NCBI GenBank assembly: GCA_032251515.1
Contig: JAVVDU010000004.1
Coordinates: 32,954-96,953 of the forward strand
Direction of reading: 5' to 3'
Origin: Carthagonibacter sp032251515
GTDB taxonomy: Bacteria > Gemmatimonadota > Gemmatimonadetes > Palauibacterales > Palauibacteraceae
Length of the DNA stretch: 64,000 bases
Positions 43,290 to 52,203 of the stretch are shown here, in pieces (the stretch's first letter is position 1; every line of letters begins with the position of its first letter). The notes below the pieces were generated by a model. The model had not been told where the DNA came from. It made no database searches and saw only the letters and a program-made list of their open reading frames with translations. The position numbers and the translations under genes are program-made.

Positions 43290-44513
43290 ATGACCGATCT
43301 CGACCTGTACCTGCAGGATCACCACCGCATGCTCCGGGACATGGTCCGGGAGTTCGCCGAGTCCGAGATCGCCCCGGTGGCGGCGGAGTTCGACGAGAGC
43401 GAGGAATTCCCGTGGGAGTCCGGCCGGAAGATGTCCGAGCTCGGGCTGTTCGGGATCCCGTTCCCCGAGGAGTACGGCGGCGCCGGGATGGATCTCATCG
43501 GGTCCGTCATCGTGTCGGAGGAGCTCGCCCGGGTCGACGCGAGCCACTCCATCATGGTCGGGGCCCACATCTCGCTGGCGGGAACGCCGATCTACCGATG
43601 GGGCACGGAGGAGCAGAAGCGACGCTACCTGGCGCCCCTGGCGGGCGGGCAGGTCCTGGGCGGGTTCGGGCTCACCGAACCCGGCTCCGGGTCCGACGCG
43701 AGCGGCATGGCCACGGTGGCGGAGCGGCGCGGCGACCGGTACGTGATCAACGGCCAGAAGACGTGGATCACGCACGGCGGCGTCGGAGAGATCTTCGTGC
43801 TCGCCGCGGTGACCTCGCCGGGGAAGGGAAACAAGGGGATCAGCGCCTTCCTGGTCACCAAGGAGACCTGCGACCTGGAGCGGGCGCGGGCGATCGGGTT
43901 CGGGCACAGCGACGCGCTCGAGCCGATGCCGGGGTTTTCGACGGGCCAGAAGCTGCGCAAGCTCGGGTGGAACGCCTCCGACACGCGTGAGCTGATCCTC
44001 GAGGACGTCGAAGTGCCGGTCGAGAACCGGCTCGGCGAGGAGGATGCGGGCTTCTCGATCTTCCTCGACACGCTGGACGGAGGGCGCATCGGCATCGCCG
44101 CGCACGCCCTGGGGATCGCCCAGGGCGCGTTCGAGCACGCCCTGCGCTACACGACGGAGCGGGAGCAGTTCGGCCGTCCGATCAGCCACTTTCAGGGCGT
44201 GCAGTTCAAGCTGGCCGACATGGCCACCCGCATCCATGCCGCACGCCTCATGACCTACCACGCCGCGCGCCTCCGGCAGGAGGGGCGTCCGCACAAGCGG
44301 GAGGCTTCCATGGCCAAGCTGTTTGCCTCGGAGACCGCCATGGACGTCACGATCGACGCGGTGCAGCTGCACGGGGGCTACGGGTACTCCCGCGAGTACC
44401 CGGTCGAGCGGATGATGCGGGACGCCAAGATCACCGAGATCGGGGAGGGCACGAGCGAGATCCAGCGGCTGGTCATCGCTCGGGAGCTCCTCAAGGAGCT
44501 CGCGGCCGGCTGA
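43290..44513 (+). CDS. Acyl-CoA dehydrogenase (short/branched-chain type)
   Basis: FAD-dependent alpha,beta-dehydrogenase of acyl-CoA, 407 residues. FAD and substrate blocks: GFGLTEPGSGSDASG, INGQKTWITHG, REQFGRPISHFQGVQF and QLHGGYGYSREYPVERMMRDAKI. The catalytic base is the Glu of IGEGTSEIQR, the position used by butyryl/medium-chain enzymes; isovaleryl enzymes place it elsewhere. ATG 43290 (MTDLDLYL) is preferred to 43278. It stands alone between recQ and rng but could serve either acyl-CoA cassette in the window. Confidence 0.94.
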   Translation: MTDLDLYLQDHHRMLRDMVREFAESEIAPVAAEFDESEEFPWESGRKMSELGLFGIPFPEEYGGAGMDLIGSVIVSEELARVDASHSIMVGAHISLAGTPIYRWGTEEQKRRYLAPLAGGQVLGGFGLTEPGSGSDASGMATVAERRGDRYVINGQKTWITHGGVGEIFVLAAVTSPGKGNKGISAFLVTKETCDLERARAIGFGHSDALEPMPGFSTGQKLRKLGWNASDTRELILEDVEVPVENRLGEEDAGFSIFLDTLDGGRIGIAAHALGIAQGAFEHALRYTTEREQFGRPISHFQGVQFKLADMATRIHAARLMTYHAARLRQEGRPHKREASMAKLFASETAMDVTIDAVQLHGGYGYSREYPVERMMRDAKITEIGEGTSEIQRLVIARELLKELAAG

Positions 44514-44540
44514 GCGCCGCGGAGCCCGGGGACGAAGGGA

Positions 44541-46030
44541 ATGCGCAGGGAAATCATCATAGATGCCGCCGGGAACGAGACCCGGGTGGCGATCGTGGAG
44601 GACGGGCGGCTCGTGGAGCTCATGCACGAGCGCGCCGAGGCGGAGCGGATGGTGGGCGACCTCTACCTGGGCCGGGTCGAGGCCGTGCTGCCCGGCATCC
44701 AGGCGGCGTTCGTCGACATCGGGACGGAGAAGTCGGCCTTCCTGCACGTGTCGGACCTCGCCGAGGAGACGGACGAGGAGAACGGCAACGGATCTCCGGG
44801 CGGTCGCCGGTCGCGCAAGTACCCGCCCATCCAGGAGCAGGTGCAGAAGGGGCAGGAACTGCTCGTCCAGGTCACCAAGGAGCCGATCGGCACGAAGGGC
44901 CCGCGTGTCACGTCCCAGATCTCCATGCCGGGCCGGTTCATCGTGTTCATCCCCGAGGGCTCGCACGTGGGGGTGAGCCGCAAGATCGAGGACCGCGAGG
45001 AGCGGACCCGCCTGCGCGGGATCGCCCGCGAGGCGCTGGGTGACCGGTCGGGCGGCGTCATCGTCCGCACGGTGAGCGAGGAGTTGAACCGGAAGGCCAT
45101 CGAGGGAGAGCTGACCACCCTGCGGCGGGGCTGGGAGAAGATCCAGCGTCGTGCCCGGAGCATGAAGGCTCCCTCGCTGGTGCACCGCGAGGCGGAGCTC
45201 ACGTCGGGCATCATCCGCGACCTGTTCAGCGAGAAGATCGACCTCCTGACCGTCAACGACCGGGACCTGCTCCACGAGGTCAAGTCCTATCTCGGACAGG
45301 TGAGCCCCGAGCTTCTGGACCGCGTCAAGCTCTACGGGGGCGATGCGCCGATCTTCGACCACTTCGAGATCGAGGAGGAGATCCGCACCGCGTTCCGGCG
45401 GCGGGTGGACCTGAAGTCCGGTGGCCACATCGTCATCGAGCACACCGAGGCGCTCGTGGCGATCGACGTGAACACGGGCCGCTACACGGGAAAGAAGGAC
45501 CCCGCCAAGACGATCCTGCGCACGAACCTGGATGCGGCCGGGGAGATCGCCCGCCAGCTCCGGCTCCGCGACATCGGGGGCATCATCGTCTGCGACTTCA
45601 TCGACATGGACGAGCGGGAGGCGCGCGAGAAGGTCCTGAACGAGATGCGCAGCTTCGTGGCGCGGGACCGGGCGCGGACCAAGGTGTTCGAGATCTCGGA
45701 GCTCGGACTGCTGGAGATGAGCCGGCAGCGCGTTCGACCGAGCCTCGTGCAGATGATGACCGTGCCGTGTCCCAGCTGCGACGGCACGGGCCGGGTCCTC
45801 GCTCCCGAGACCGTGGTCCGGCGGATCGAGCGGGCGCTGCGCCGGGCCAGGGCGGCGGGCGAGAAGCGCGCCCTGACGATCCGGGCCCATCCCGAGGTCG
45901 CGCTCCACCTGCTGGAGGAGGAGCCGGAGTTCCTGCGCGAGTCGACCGCGGAGACGGGCATCGAGCTGGACATCCGCGACGATCCCCTCATGGGGCACGA
46001 CGAGTACCGGCTGCTCGCCGCGCCCGCCGA
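44541..46030 (+). CDS. rng: Ribonuclease G (3' end lost in assembly gap)
   Basis: RNase E/G family endoribonuclease for rRNA and mRNA processing. About 496 residues are visible. The S1 domain (RMVGDLYLGRVEAVLPGIQAAFVDIG) is present, interrupted by a short acidic insert. The catalytic Asp residues lie in VAIDVNTGRYTGK and VCDFIDMDERE, and the zinc-link motif is VPCPSCDGTGR. The frame runs into 100 Ns. Only a short C-terminal tail should be missing, because most RNase G proteins end soon after this region. Confidence 0.93.
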
Positions 46031-46130
46031 NNNNNNNNNNNNNNNNNNNNNNNNNNNNNNNNNNNNNNNNNNNNNNNNNNNNNNNNNNNNNNNNNNNNNN
46101 NNNNNNNNNNNNNNNNNNNNNNNNNNNNNN
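46031..46130. other. Assembly gap of 100 N
   Basis: Exactly 100 Ns, the usual placeholder for a scaffold gap of unknown length. The true distance may be several hundred bases. The rng end and, by the common rng-rplU-rpmA order, most of a ribosomal L21 gene are expected inside. Confidence 0.9.
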
Positions 46131-46187
46131 GGCCGCATCCTCAAGTCCGACGTCGAGAAGGCGATCAAGGAACGGGAAGGGAGCTGA
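46131..46187 (+). CDS. C-terminal fragment of a gene lying in the gap, perhaps rplU (L21) with an extension
   Basis: Eighteen residues, GRILKSDVEKAIKEREGS, then TGA, three bases before rpmA. The sequence does not look like an RNase G tail. It resembles the end of a peripheral-subunit-binding-type helix-loop-helix (GRILKSDVE), a module found in 2-oxoacid dehydrogenase E2. Position directly before rpmA suggests L21 with a fused C-terminal extension. This is inference from synteny; the reading frame itself is certain only for these bases. Confidence 0.5.
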   Translation, partial: GRILKSDVEKAIKEREGS

Positions 46188-46190
46188 GGC

Positions 46191-46445
46191 ATGGCGCACA
46201 AGAAGGGCGTCGGCTCGAGCCGCAACGGACGCGACAGCAATCCGAAGTACCTCGGCGTGAAGCGGTACGGGGGGCAGGCCGTCACGGCCGGCAACATCCT
46301 GGTCCGCCAGCGCGGCACCCGCATCCACCCGGGTCGCAACGTGGGTCGCGGGAACGATGACACGCTGTTCGCGCTCGCCGATGGGATCGTGACGTTCACG
46401 AACCGGCGCGGCGGGCGGAAAGTCGTGAGCGTGCTGCCCGGCTGA
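46191..46445 (+). CDS. rpmA: 50S ribosomal protein L27
   Basis: An 84-residue L27 near the peptidyl-transferase centre. It starts AHKKGVGSSRNGRDSNPKYLGVKRYGGQ and continues with AGNILVRQRGTRIHPG and GRGNDDTLFALADG, all conserved. There is no N-terminal extension of the kind cleaved in Firmicutes. Directly downstream is a hairpin overlapping its stop codon. Confidence 0.98.
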   Translation: MAHKKGVGSSRNGRDSNPKYLGVKRYGGQAVTAGNILVRQRGTRIHPGRNVGRGNDDTLFALADGIVTFTNRRGGRKVVSVLPG

Positions 46446-46457
46446 CCGCCGGGCAGC
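46433..46457. terminator. Terminator-like hairpin at the rpmA stop, between convergent genes
   Basis: GCTGCCCGG/CCGGGCAGC, 9-bp perfect stem with a 7-base loop that includes the rpmA stop codon. rpmA and the enoyl-CoA hydratase converge here with 30 bases between them, so it may act in both directions. Confidence 0.6.
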
Positions 46458-46475
46458 TTCCCGTTTCCGGCCCGC

Positions 46476-47255
46476 TCAGCTCCCCCGGAACTCCGGCGTC
46501 CGCTTCTCCAGGAAGGCGCCGACTCCCTCGTCCTTGTCGTCGGTCGCGAACAGCATCCCGAACCAGGCGCGCTCGAACTTCAGCCCCTCGTCGAGAGGCA
46601 TCCGCCGCGCGGCCAGGATCGACTCCTTCGCCGCCTGCAGGGCGATGGGAGAGCGGGACGCGATGCCGCGCGCCATGGCGAGGGTCTCTTCGCGCAGCTC
46701 GTCCGGCGGCAGGAGGACCTCGACGAGGCCGATCCGCGCCGCCTCCTCCGCACCGACCATGCCGCCGCCGAGGATCATCCGCATGGCGTGCCCCTCTCCC
46801 ACCAGCCGGGGCAGCCGCTGGGTGCCGCCACCCCCCGGGATCAGCCCCAGGTTCACCTCGGGCTGACCGAAGCGCGAGCGGGTCGAGGCCGTGCGGATGT
46901 CGCACGCCATCGCCAGCTCGCAGCCCCCGCCGAGGCAGAAGCCGTCGATCATCGCGATGACCGGCTTGGGGAAGGACTCCATCAGGGTGTAGATGTTTCC
47001 CGCCTGCATCGCCCGGTACTGCTCGACCGACCGGGCGTCCTTGAACTCGGCGATGTCCGCCCCGGCGATGAACGCCTTCTCTCCCGCACCGGTGAGGACG
47101 ACGACGCGGACGTCGTCGTCATCGGCCAGCGCCTCGAACGTCGTGAACAGCGCCTCCCGCACCGCGCCGTTCAGGGCGTTCATCTTCTCGGGCCGGTTCA
47201 CGGTCACCACGGCCACGCGGCCTTCCAGCTTCTCCACCAGCAGCACGTCGCTCAT
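46476..47255 (-). CDS. Enoyl-CoA hydratase (canonical crotonase, PaaF-like)
   Basis: Adds water to trans-2-enoyl-CoA. The 259-residue protein has both catalytic glutamates: GGGCELAMACD and RFGQPEVNLGLIPGGGGTQRLPR. The oxyanion residues in AFIAGADIAEF are also normal. It is the last gene of the minus-strand acyl-CoA block; 16 bases separate it from the 3-hydroxyacyl-CoA dehydrogenase gene upstream. Together they would perform hydration and oxidation in beta-oxidation. Confidence 0.93.
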   Translation of the reverse strand: MSDVLLVEKLEGRVAVVTVNRPEKMNALNGAVREALFTTFEALADDDDVRVVVLTGAGEKAFIAGADIAEFKDARSVEQYRAMQAGNIYTLMESFPKPVIAMIDGFCLGGGCELAMACDIRTASTRSRFGQPEVNLGLIPGGGGTQRLPRLVGEGHAMRMILGGGMVGAEEAARIGLVEVLLPPDELREETLAMARGIASRSPIALQAAKESILAARRMPLDEGLKFERAWFGMLFATDDKDEGVGAFLEKRTPEFRGS

Positions 47256-47271
47256 CTGCGTCTCTCCCCGC

Positions 47272-48147
47272 TCAGTCCCAGGTGTAGAATCCCCGGCCCG
47301 TCTTGCGGCCCAGGCGGCCGTCCCGGACCAGCTCCTCGAGCAGCGCGGGCGGGCGGAAGCGGTCTCCGCCCAGCTCGCGATGCAGGTGTCGGGCGATCTC
47401 CAGCCGCACGTCGAGTCCGACGAGGTCGGTGAGCCGGAGCGGCCCCATCGGGTGACGGTAGCCCAGCTCCATCGCCCGGTCGATGTCCTCGGCGCTCGCC
47501 ACGTTCTCTTCCAGCATGCGGATCGCTTCCAGGCCGAGGGCGACGCCGAGTCGCGAGGACGCGAAGCCCGGGCTGTCGCGCACCACGATGGCCGTCTTCC
47601 CGAGTCGCTCCGCGAACGCCCGGGCCCGCTCGACGGCCCGCTCCGTGGTGCGGTCTCCCCGCACGATCTCGACCAGCGCCATGGCGTGCACGGGATTGAA
47701 GAAGTGGAGCCCCAGCACGCGCTCGGGCCCCGGGACCCCCTCCGCCAGGTCGGTGATCGACAGCGAGGAGGTGTTCGAGGCCAGGAGGCAGTCCGGGGCC
47801 ACGGACGCGGCCGCGGCGGCCAGCACCCGGCGCTTCAGGTCCAGCCGCTCCGGGACCGCCTCGATCACCAGCCCGGCGCCGTTCAGGGCCTCGTCCCGGT
47901 CGGCGACGAGCCGCAGCCGGGCGAGGGCCGCCTCGGCATCCTCGGCCGCGAGCTTGCCCCGCTCGACGCCGCCGGCCAGGACGCTGCGGACCGCCTCCCC
48001 GGCGCGCGCCAGGGCCTCCGCGTCGACGTCGTGCAGCCGCGTCGCGAACCCGGCCGCCGCCGCGGCGCCGGCGATGCCCCGGCCCATCGTTCCCGCGCCC
48101 AGGACGGCCACGGCGGCGGGCCGGGACGGAACGGGCTCGCAGCTCAC
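47272..48147 (-). CDS. 3-hydroxyacyl-CoA dehydrogenase (PaaH/Hbd-like)
   Basis: NAD-dependent oxidation of 3-hydroxyacyl-CoA, 291 residues. The Rossmann start is VAVLGAGTMGRGIA. Further blocks are LASNTSSLSITDLA and GLHFFNPVHAMALVEIV with the catalytic His, and the C-terminal domain GYRHPMGPLRLTDLVGLD. Stand-alone form as in PaaH and Hbd. GTG 48147 overlaps the stop of the GNAT gene (GTGA); the longer in-frame sequence is antisense-like. Confidence 0.93.
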   Translation of the reverse strand: MSCEPVPSRPAAVAVLGAGTMGRGIAGAAAAAGFATRLHDVDAEALARAGEAVRSVLAGGVERGKLAAEDAEAALARLRLVADRDEALNGAGLVIEAVPERLDLKRRVLAAAAASVAPDCLLASNTSSLSITDLAEGVPGPERVLGLHFFNPVHAMALVEIVRGDRTTERAVERARAFAERLGKTAIVVRDSPGFASSRLGVALGLEAIRMLEENVASAEDIDRAMELGYRHPMGPLRLTDLVGLDVRLEIARHLHRELGGDRFRPPALLEELVRDGRLGRKTGRGFYTWD

Positions 48148-48662
48148 GGGGCCTCCCGGCGGCCACCGGGCGGATAGTCCCACGCGATCGTCCTGCGGCG
48201 GACCGTGGCGATCGCCTCGAACCCCAGCTCCTCGGCGAGACGGTTCTGCCGTTCGTCCGCGGGGCTCATGTACAGGCGGACCTCGGTCAGCTCCATCTCG
48301 CGGGCCCAGACGTACGCGGCGTCCAGCAGGCGGTGCAGCAGCCCGCGGCCCCGGGCCTCGGGGCGGACGAACGGCGTCTGGAGCCGTCCGAACACGGGGG
48401 GGTGGAAGTACGGATCGTTCGTCTCCACGAAGCACGACAGGAAGCCGTCCAGGCCCCCGTCGTCCCGCTCCAGGACGAACACGGCCGAGTCCGGCCCCTC
48501 GATGTGGCGCGCGAACCGGTCGCGGCGGCGGGCCAGGGCATCGGGCGGCAGGTTCCGCAGGGCCGGGTTCGCGCCCTGGGAGCGAATGTAGTGCGCCCAC
48601 AGCGCCGTAAGCTCGTCCATGTCCTGCGGCCCGGCGCGGCGCACCGCGGAGACGGCGCTCAC
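48144..48662 (-). CDS. GNAT family N-acetyltransferase
   Basis: A 172-residue acetyltransferase of the GNAT fold. The acetyl-CoA loop is VRPEARGRGLLHRLL, and the C-terminal beta-alpha region ends ADERQNRLAEELGFEAIATVRRR. GTG 48662 and its stop both overlap neighbouring genes, so it is firmly inside the beta-oxidation operon. Its substrate is unknown; location suggests a detoxifying or regulatory acylation connected with acyl-CoA metabolism (inference). Confidence 0.85.
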   Translation of the reverse strand: MSAVSAVRRAGPQDMDELTALWAHYIRSQGANPALRNLPPDALARRRDRFARHIEGPDSAVFVLERDDGGLDGFLSCFVETNDPYFHPPVFGRLQTPFVRPEARGRGLLHRLLDAAYVWAREMELTEVRLYMSPADERQNRLAEELGFEAIATVRRRTIAWDYPPGGRREAP

Positions 48663-49453
48663 GGCCGTCCTCCGAAGTCCGGCTCCCGCTTCGCGACGAA
48701 GGCGCGGATTCCCTCGCGGCCGTCGGGCGAGCGGAAGCAGCGATCCTGAGCCTCCGCCTCGAAGTCGAGCATCTCGGCGAGCCCCGCCGTCGCGCTCCGC
48801 CGGATCGCCTGCTTGGCGAGGGCCAGGGGAAGTGCGGGCTTGCGGGCCAGGCGCCGCGCCCAGTCCAGCGCCGTGGCGTCGAGCCGCTCGTGCGGTACGA
48901 CGCGGTTCACGAGGCCGATCCGCTCCGCCTCGGCGGCGGGGATCATCTCGCCGAAGAAGAAGAGCTCCGCGGCGCGCGCCGGTCCCACGAGCCGCGGCAC
49001 GGTCCACGTGCCGCCCCAGTCCGGGTGCAGGCCGATGCGGTTGAAGGTCTGGCCGATCGACGCCCGCTCCGAGGCGATCCGCAGGTCGCAGGCCAGGGCG
49101 AGGTTCGCGCCGCCGCCCGCCGCGGGACCGCCCAGCACCGCGATCGCGGGTTTCGGCATCTCCGTCAGGGCGCGTACGACGCGCCGCCCGGCTTCCACGA
49201 GGGCGTTGGCCTCTTCGTACGCGCCGCGCTCAAGGAGATCCGCCAGGTATCCGACGTCGGCCCCGGCGCAGAAGGCGCGCCCGCGTCCGCGGACGAGCAC
49301 GACGCGTACCTCCTCGCGCCGTCCCAGCTCCTCGAGCCCCGCGGCGATCTCGTCGCGCATCGAGCCGAAGAAGGCGTTCAGGCGGTCCGGACGATCCAGG
49401 GTCAGCGACCCGATGCCGTCGACGACCTCCACGGCCACGTGTCCGGCGCTCAC
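48659..49453 (-). CDS. PaaG-like crotonase-fold isomerase
   Basis: A 264-residue crotonase relative. Both glutamates of enoyl-CoA hydratase are replaced: the first block is GPAAGGGANLALACD and the second SIGQTFNRIGLHPDWGGTWTVPR. The Asp in the xPDxGGTW sequence is the mark of PaaG, the 1,2-epoxyphenylacetyl-CoA isomerase, and related delta3,delta2-enoyl-CoA isomerases. So hydration is not its likely reaction. GTG 49453 is coupled to the thiolase stop (GTGA). Confidence 0.82.
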   Translation of the reverse strand: MSAGHVAVEVVDGIGSLTLDRPDRLNAFFGSMRDEIAAGLEELGRREEVRVVLVRGRGRAFCAGADVGYLADLLERGAYEEANALVEAGRRVVRALTEMPKPAIAVLGGPAAGGGANLALACDLRIASERASIGQTFNRIGLHPDWGGTWTVPRLVGPARAAELFFFGEMIPAAEAERIGLVNRVVPHERLDATALDWARRLARKPALPLALAKQAIRRSATAGLAEMLDFEAEAQDRCFRSPDGREGIRAFVAKREPDFGGRP

Positions 49454-50694
49454 CGATCCTCCTCCGTTTCGCGGTGCACCACGGCGGCGATGCCCTGTCC
49501 CACGCCGATGCACATGGTGACGAGCCCCGTGGCGGCCCGCCTCCGGCGCATCTCGTGCACGAGCGTGGTGAGCAGGCGGGCGCCGGTGCAGCCGAGCGGG
49601 TGTCCCAGCGCGATGGCGCCGCCGTTCACGTTCACGCGGGCCGGGTCCAGGCCGAGCTCCCGGATGCAGGGGATCGCCTGCGCCGCGAACGCCTCGTTCA
49701 GCTCCACCAGGTCGAGGTCGGCCACCGTCAGCCCGGCCCGCGCGAGCGCCCGGCGGACGGCCGGGACGGGGCCGAGGCCCATCCGGTCCGGCTCGATGCC
49801 CGCCACGGCGGCCGCGCCGACGCGGACCAGGGGGCGCAGGCCCAGCTCCGCCGCGGCCGCCCGGCTCGCCAGCAGGACCACGGCGGCGCCGTCGTTGATC
49901 CCCGAGGCGTTACCGGCCGTCACGGTACCGCCCTCGCGGAAGGCCGGCCGCAGGCGGGCCAGGTCCTCCGCCGTGACCTCCGGGCGCGGATGTTCGTCCC
50001 GGTCCACCCGGCGCGGCTCGCCCCGCGGGACCGGCACGTCCACCGCAACGATCTCGTCCCGGAACCGGTCTTCGGCGACCGCCCGCGCGGCCCGCCGCTG
50101 GCTCTCGAGGGCGAACGCGTCCTGCTCGGCGCGGGAGACGCCGGTCTCGCCGGCCACGACTTCTCCGGTCTCTCCAAGGCCCACGGTCCAGCGTTCCGGC
50201 AGGCGGGGGTTCCGGAATCTCCAGCCGAGCGTCGAGTCGGCCACGGCGGGGGCGCCGCGGGGAAACGCACGGTCCGGCTTGAGCTGGACCCACGGCGCGC
50301 GGGACATGCTCTCCACGCCGCCCGCCACGAAGACATCGCCCTCGCCGCAGCGGATCGCGTGGGCGGCCGTCACGACCGCCTGGAGTCCGGAGCCGCACAG
50401 CCGGTTCACGGTCTGCCCCGCCACCTCGACGGGCAGGCCCGCCAGGAGGCCCGCCATGCGGGCCACGTTCCGGGTGTCCTCGCCCGCCTGGTTGGCGCAG
50501 CCGATCACCACGTCCTCGATGCGCGCCGGCGGAACGCCGGATCGTTCGACCAGAGTGCCGATCACCGCGGCCAGCAGGTCGTCGGGCCGCAGCCCCGCCA
50601 GGACGCCGCCGTGGCGTCCCACGGGCGAGCGGAGGGCGGCGCAGATGAGGGGGTCGCGCGGGTCCGGCGGCGCCGTCAGTCCAGCGCGACCCAT
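49450..50694 (-). CDS. Acetyl-CoA acyltransferase, beta-ketoadipyl-CoA thiolase (PaaJ/PcaF) type
   Basis: Cleaves 3-oxoacyl-CoA with CoA, 414 residues. The triad is Cys100 (NRLCGSGLQAV), His (GGAIALGHPLGCTGAR) and Cys (TMCIGVGQG). The long segments VVIGCANQAGEDTRNVARMAGLLAGLP and STLGWRFRNP are characteristic of PcaF/PaaJ and not of general acetoacetyl-CoA thiolases. ATG 50694 overlaps the end of the aldehyde dehydrogenase gene by 19 bases. With the PaaG-like and PaaH-like neighbours this points to the last step of phenylacetate or beta-ketoadipate breakdown. Confidence 0.9.
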   Translation of the reverse strand: MGRAGLTAPPDPRDPLICAALRSPVGRHGGVLAGLRPDDLLAAVIGTLVERSGVPPARIEDVVIGCANQAGEDTRNVARMAGLLAGLPVEVAGQTVNRLCGSGLQAVVTAAHAIRCGEGDVFVAGGVESMSRAPWVQLKPDRAFPRGAPAVADSTLGWRFRNPRLPERWTVGLGETGEVVAGETGVSRAEQDAFALESQRRAARAVAEDRFRDEIVAVDVPVPRGEPRRVDRDEHPRPEVTAEDLARLRPAFREGGTVTAGNASGINDGAAVVLLASRAAAAELGLRPLVRVGAAAVAGIEPDRMGLGPVPAVRRALARAGLTVADLDLVELNEAFAAQAIPCIRELGLDPARVNVNGGAIALGHPLGCTGARLLTTLVHEMRRRRAATGLVTMCIGVGQGIAAVVHRETEEDR

Positions 50695-52115
50695 ACGCTC
50701 TTCGCCTGCGTGTATTCCTCCAGCGCGTGCCGCCCCAGGTCGCGGCCGAATCCCGAGCTCTTCGTGCCGCCGAACGGCGAGCCGGGGTCGTACCGGTTGT
50801 AGGTGTTCACCCACACCGTGCCGGCCCGGACCGCCCGGGCGAACCGGTGCGCCCGGCCCACGTCGCGCGTCCAGACCCCGGCCGCGAGGCCGTAGATCGT
50901 CCGGTTGGCGAGCGCGACCGCCTCGTCCATGTCCCGGAAGCTCATGGCCGCGAGGACGGGACCGAAGATCTCCTCGGAGGCGATCCGCATGTCGGGCTCG
51001 ACCCGGTCGAACACGGTCGCCTCCACGAACCAGCCCCGGCCGTCGACCGTGACCGGAGAGCCGCCCGCCCGCAGGCGCGCTCCCTCGGCGCGTCCCGCCT
51101 CGATGTAGCCGAGGACGCGCTCGTGCTGGGCGCGCGAGACGAGGGCCCCGAGGCGCGTCTTCGGGTGGCCGGGAGCGCCCACGGTCAGGCCGGCGGCGCG
51201 TTCCACGAGCGCGTCGAGGAGGGGTTCGCGGACCGACTCCTCCACGAGGAGGCGGGACCCGGCGGCGCACACCTCACCCTTGCCGTAGAAGATGCCGGTC
51301 GTCACGCCGCGGACCGCCGCCTCGAGATCCGCGTCGGCGAACACGACGTTGGGGGACTTGCCGCCCAGCTCGAGCGACACCCGCTTCAGGGTGCGGGCCG
51401 CCGTCTCCATCACGGTGCGGCCCGTCTCCGTCGAGCCGGTGAACGCGATCTTGTCGACCCCGGGGTGCGCGACGAGCGCCTGTCCCGTGACCTCGCCCCG
51501 TCCCGGGATCACGTTGAGAATGCCCGGTGGAAAGCCCGCCTCGAGGGCGAGCTCTCCGAGCAGCAGGGCGGTCAGGGGCGTCTCCTCGGCGGGCTTCAGG
51601 ATCACGGCGTTCCCGCAGGCCAGTGCGGGGGCGACCTTCCAGGAGGCGATGTTCAGCGGGAAGTTCCACGGGACGATGGCCCCGACCACGCCGACCGGCT
51701 CCCGGAGGGTGTAGTTCAGGAACGGGCCCGACACCGGGATCACGTCGCCTGCGAGCTTGTCGGCGAAGCCGGCGAAGTACCGGAGATTCGACACCACGAA
51801 GGGGATGTCGATCCGCGCGGACTCGAACAGCGGCTTCCCGTTGTCCCGCGTCTCGACCTCGGCGATCTCGTCCGTCCGTGCCTCCACCAGGTCGGCGAGC
51901 CGCCACAGGAGGCGCGCCCGTTCGTGCGGGTCCATGTCGCGCCACCCGGGGCTCTCGAAGGCCTCGCGGGCGGCGCGCACGGCGGCGTCCACCTGCTCGG
52001 GGCCCGCCTCCTCCACATCGGCGATCGTCTCCTCGGTGGCCGGGTCGACGGTCGGGAAGCGGCCGGCACCGTCCGTCCAGGCGCCGCCTATGAGGAGTTT
52101 CGTGCGCAGCTCCAT
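50676..52115 (-). CDS. NAD(P)-dependent aldehyde dehydrogenase
   Basis: A 479-residue ALDH. Catalytic residues: Asn151 (PWNFPLN), Glu249 (SLELGGKSPN), Cys283 (GEVCAAGSR). The cofactor loop is AFTGSTETGR. The family is the broad ALDH1/betaine/phenylacetaldehyde group, and the neighbours suggest an aromatic or ring-opened semialdehyde as substrate (inference). PaaZ-type fusion to a MaoC domain is absent. ATG 52115, no clear Shine-Dalgarno sequence. Confidence 0.92.
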   Translation of the reverse strand: MELRTKLLIGGAWTDGAGRFPTVDPATEETIADVEEAGPEQVDAAVRAAREAFESPGWRDMDPHERARLLWRLADLVEARTDEIAEVETRDNGKPLFESARIDIPFVVSNLRYFAGFADKLAGDVIPVSGPFLNYTLREPVGVVGAIVPWNFPLNIASWKVAPALACGNAVILKPAEETPLTALLLGELALEAGFPPGILNVIPGRGEVTGQALVAHPGVDKIAFTGSTETGRTVMETAARTLKRVSLELGGKSPNVVFADADLEAAVRGVTTGIFYGKGEVCAAGSRLLVEESVREPLLDALVERAAGLTVGAPGHPKTRLGALVSRAQHERVLGYIEAGRAEGARLRAGGSPVTVDGRGWFVEATVFDRVEPDMRIASEEIFGPVLAAMSFRDMDEAVALANRTIYGLAAGVWTRDVGRAHRFARAVRAGTVWVNTYNRYDPGSPFGGTKSSGFGRDLGRHALEEYTQAKSVWVALD

Positions 52116-52146
52116 GCTCGATTCTCCGTCGGCTCGCGTCGCGGAT

Positions 52147-52175
52147 CGGGCCGGGCCCGCGTCGGGCCCGGCCCG
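52147..52175 (-). terminator. 13-bp perfect GC hairpin between hydratase and aldehyde dehydrogenase genes
   Basis: CGGGCCGGGCCCG-CGT-CGGGCCCGGCCCG. It lies 28 bases after the stop of the upstream hydratase gene and 31 before the ALDH start. No T-tract. It may be a partial terminator or mRNA stabiliser inside the operon. Confidence 0.55.
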
Positions 52176-52203
52176 GGAGTGTGGGGCGCGTCCGTCCCCG
52201 CGC

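Noticed and set aside
44541..46187. Single RNase G gene read across the 100 Ns
   Set aside because: 100 N is a placeholder of unknown length, so frame continuity has no meaning, and the 18-residue tail does not resemble RNase G.
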